Notes under the pieces: model-generated
The model's input: the letters and a program-made list of their open reading frames with translations, nothing else
Database searches by the model: none
Told to the model about the DNA's origin: nothing
Part shown: positions 63,018-64,000 of the stretch, piece after piece
Layout of the letters: each line of letters opens with the position of its first letter
How positions within the stretch are numbered: the stretch's first letter is position 1
Position numbers and translations under genes: made by a program
Assembly: GCA_039000515.1 (NCBI GenBank)
Contig: JBCFYV010000012.1
Span: 118,721,148 to 118,785,147, forward strand
Direction of reading: 5' to 3'
DNA from: Timema cristinae
Taxonomy: Eukaryota > Arthropoda > Insecta > Phasmatodea > Timematidae
DNA: 64,000 nucleotides

Positions 63018-64000
63018 GTGAGTTTACTTTGATTGAAACTTGTGGACATTTGCACAGCGGAACTGTTAGTTACTTGGTTATTACTGGAGAATAGTCGAAT
63101 CTGTTCATATTAATTCTTAAGTATCTCTATATCGGTGGTCGCCAACTTGGGGGCGTAAGGATCTCGACCTTCCGTCATTGACAAATCAAATAAACTAGTT
63201 TATTTGTTAATAGAATAACAAAACAAGCTGCACTGCTCGTTTTGTTATTCAAAACTCATAACCTACAGTATTACACAAACTCGCCTTCCCAATTTAGGCC
63301 GTGCATTTACACTACTCATGTTTCTTTTGAGAGTTTTGAAAACATTTTTGAATCTCTTAACTCCCTCCCCACTGTTTGAAAATATTTCACTTTCCTCTAG
63401 TTTATTTACACTTCATAATTTCTAAACCTTATGACTCAACATTTCTCATAGTGTCAGCTAATCTGATTGTCACTGTCGTGCTGACCCCCTGAAAAATTCC
63501 CACCTTCTTTCTCCACAGCTCCTCTCTGCAACTGATGATGACCCACTGATGGATTGCACCTCCTCTCCATCGAGTCCTGGTATAGCGTCCTCGTTCCTCC
63601 GACACATACCAATCGTTGCGCAACGCGGTTGCTTTACACAGTCTTTCACTCCCGAAACGATTCTTGTAATAGTAATATTATTATTTTAAAAAAAACCTTA
63701 GATCGCCAATTCTCTCTGACTTGTGACAACAATTGTCACCACCCCATTCTTTAATCTTGTGTATGTGGGCCTTAGAATCTGTCAGGATGTGCTGTGGCCA
63801 AGGATAAGGGGAGTTATGGGGTATATACGTGTGGGTTCGGGATTGACGTTAAACTTGGGTTTTGATTAGGTTTATTAGTACAGTCAACTCTCGATTCTAC
63901 ACCCCGGGAATAGCGTCCCTCTCGAAGTAACGACCCTTTTTTGGGAACCGTGAAAAATGTGGGGAAAAAGGTTGAAAAGTTTAAGTAAATCGGCTGTAAA
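63018..64000 (+). other. HAGH intron 5 (start), no exon seen
   Basis: I looked for the CGHEYT-containing exon and did not find it. A stretch at about 63130 (GGTGGTCGCCAACTTGGGGG) resembles a hAT terminal repeat without a visible partner. The short open frames at 63429-63754 match nothing I recognise. Confidence 0.4.

Noticed and set aside
63429..63754. Short ORFs after HAGH exon 5 as the next exon
   Set aside because: None contains the expected CGHEYT motif or a matching phase.

Overview
The window is nuclear DNA of a metazoan, most likely an arthropod and perhaps an insect. The evidence is spliced genes with GT-AG introns, AT-rich introns packed with repeats around GC-richer exons, tRNA-derived SINEs, and BEL/Pao, copia and non-LTR retrotransposon remnants of arthropod type. 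No species can be named from the sequence alone.

Three conserved protein genes can be assembled exon by exon. (1) A USP22/Nonstop-like ubiquitin hydrolase of the SAGA deubiquitinating module lies on the minus strand at 2257-22282. Seven coding exons were found, the first exon was not, and one exon carries a one-base frame break. (2) RINT1, the RINT-1/TIP20 subunit of the ER tethering complex NRZ/Dsl1, lies on the plus strand at 35567-55008. Its 12 exons join in frame to 734 codons plus a stop. (3) HAGH (glyoxalase II) lies on the plus strand from 57526 and runs off the right edge. Five exons are visible, including an N-terminal exon that adds a mitochondrial-type leader. USP22 and RINT1 diverge across about 13 kb of transposon debris; RINT1 and HAGH are co-directional about 2.5 kb apart. 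The three act in different pathways (chromatin, membrane traffic, methylglyoxal detoxification), so nothing suggests a functional cluster.

Most of the rest is mobile DNA. 1-2256 holds MITE-like elements and the USP22 3' end. 2485-5545 is a 62-bp minisatellite of about 48 copies, derived from the C-terminal coding part of a non-LTR retrotransposon; a degenerate second array of the same unit lies in a RINT1 intron (51830-52980). 7074-7575, 10399-10873, 47674-48143, 49204-49829 and 50177-50727 are MITEs with readable terminal inverted repeats and, in most cases, target-site duplications. 13340-14190 is a 37-bp minisatellite. 26900-34140 is a decayed copia element that appears to enclose a decayed BEL/Pao element. 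34157-35163 is a near-perfect 1-kb inverted repeat. About twenty SINE copies sharing one 3' tail are scattered throughout.

No CRISPR array, operon or other prokaryotic feature is present. The most interesting items are the retrotransposon-derived satellite found at two loci, the USP22 frame break that falls on a slippery-type heptamer, the tRNA-like inverted-repeat elements, and several nested insertions.
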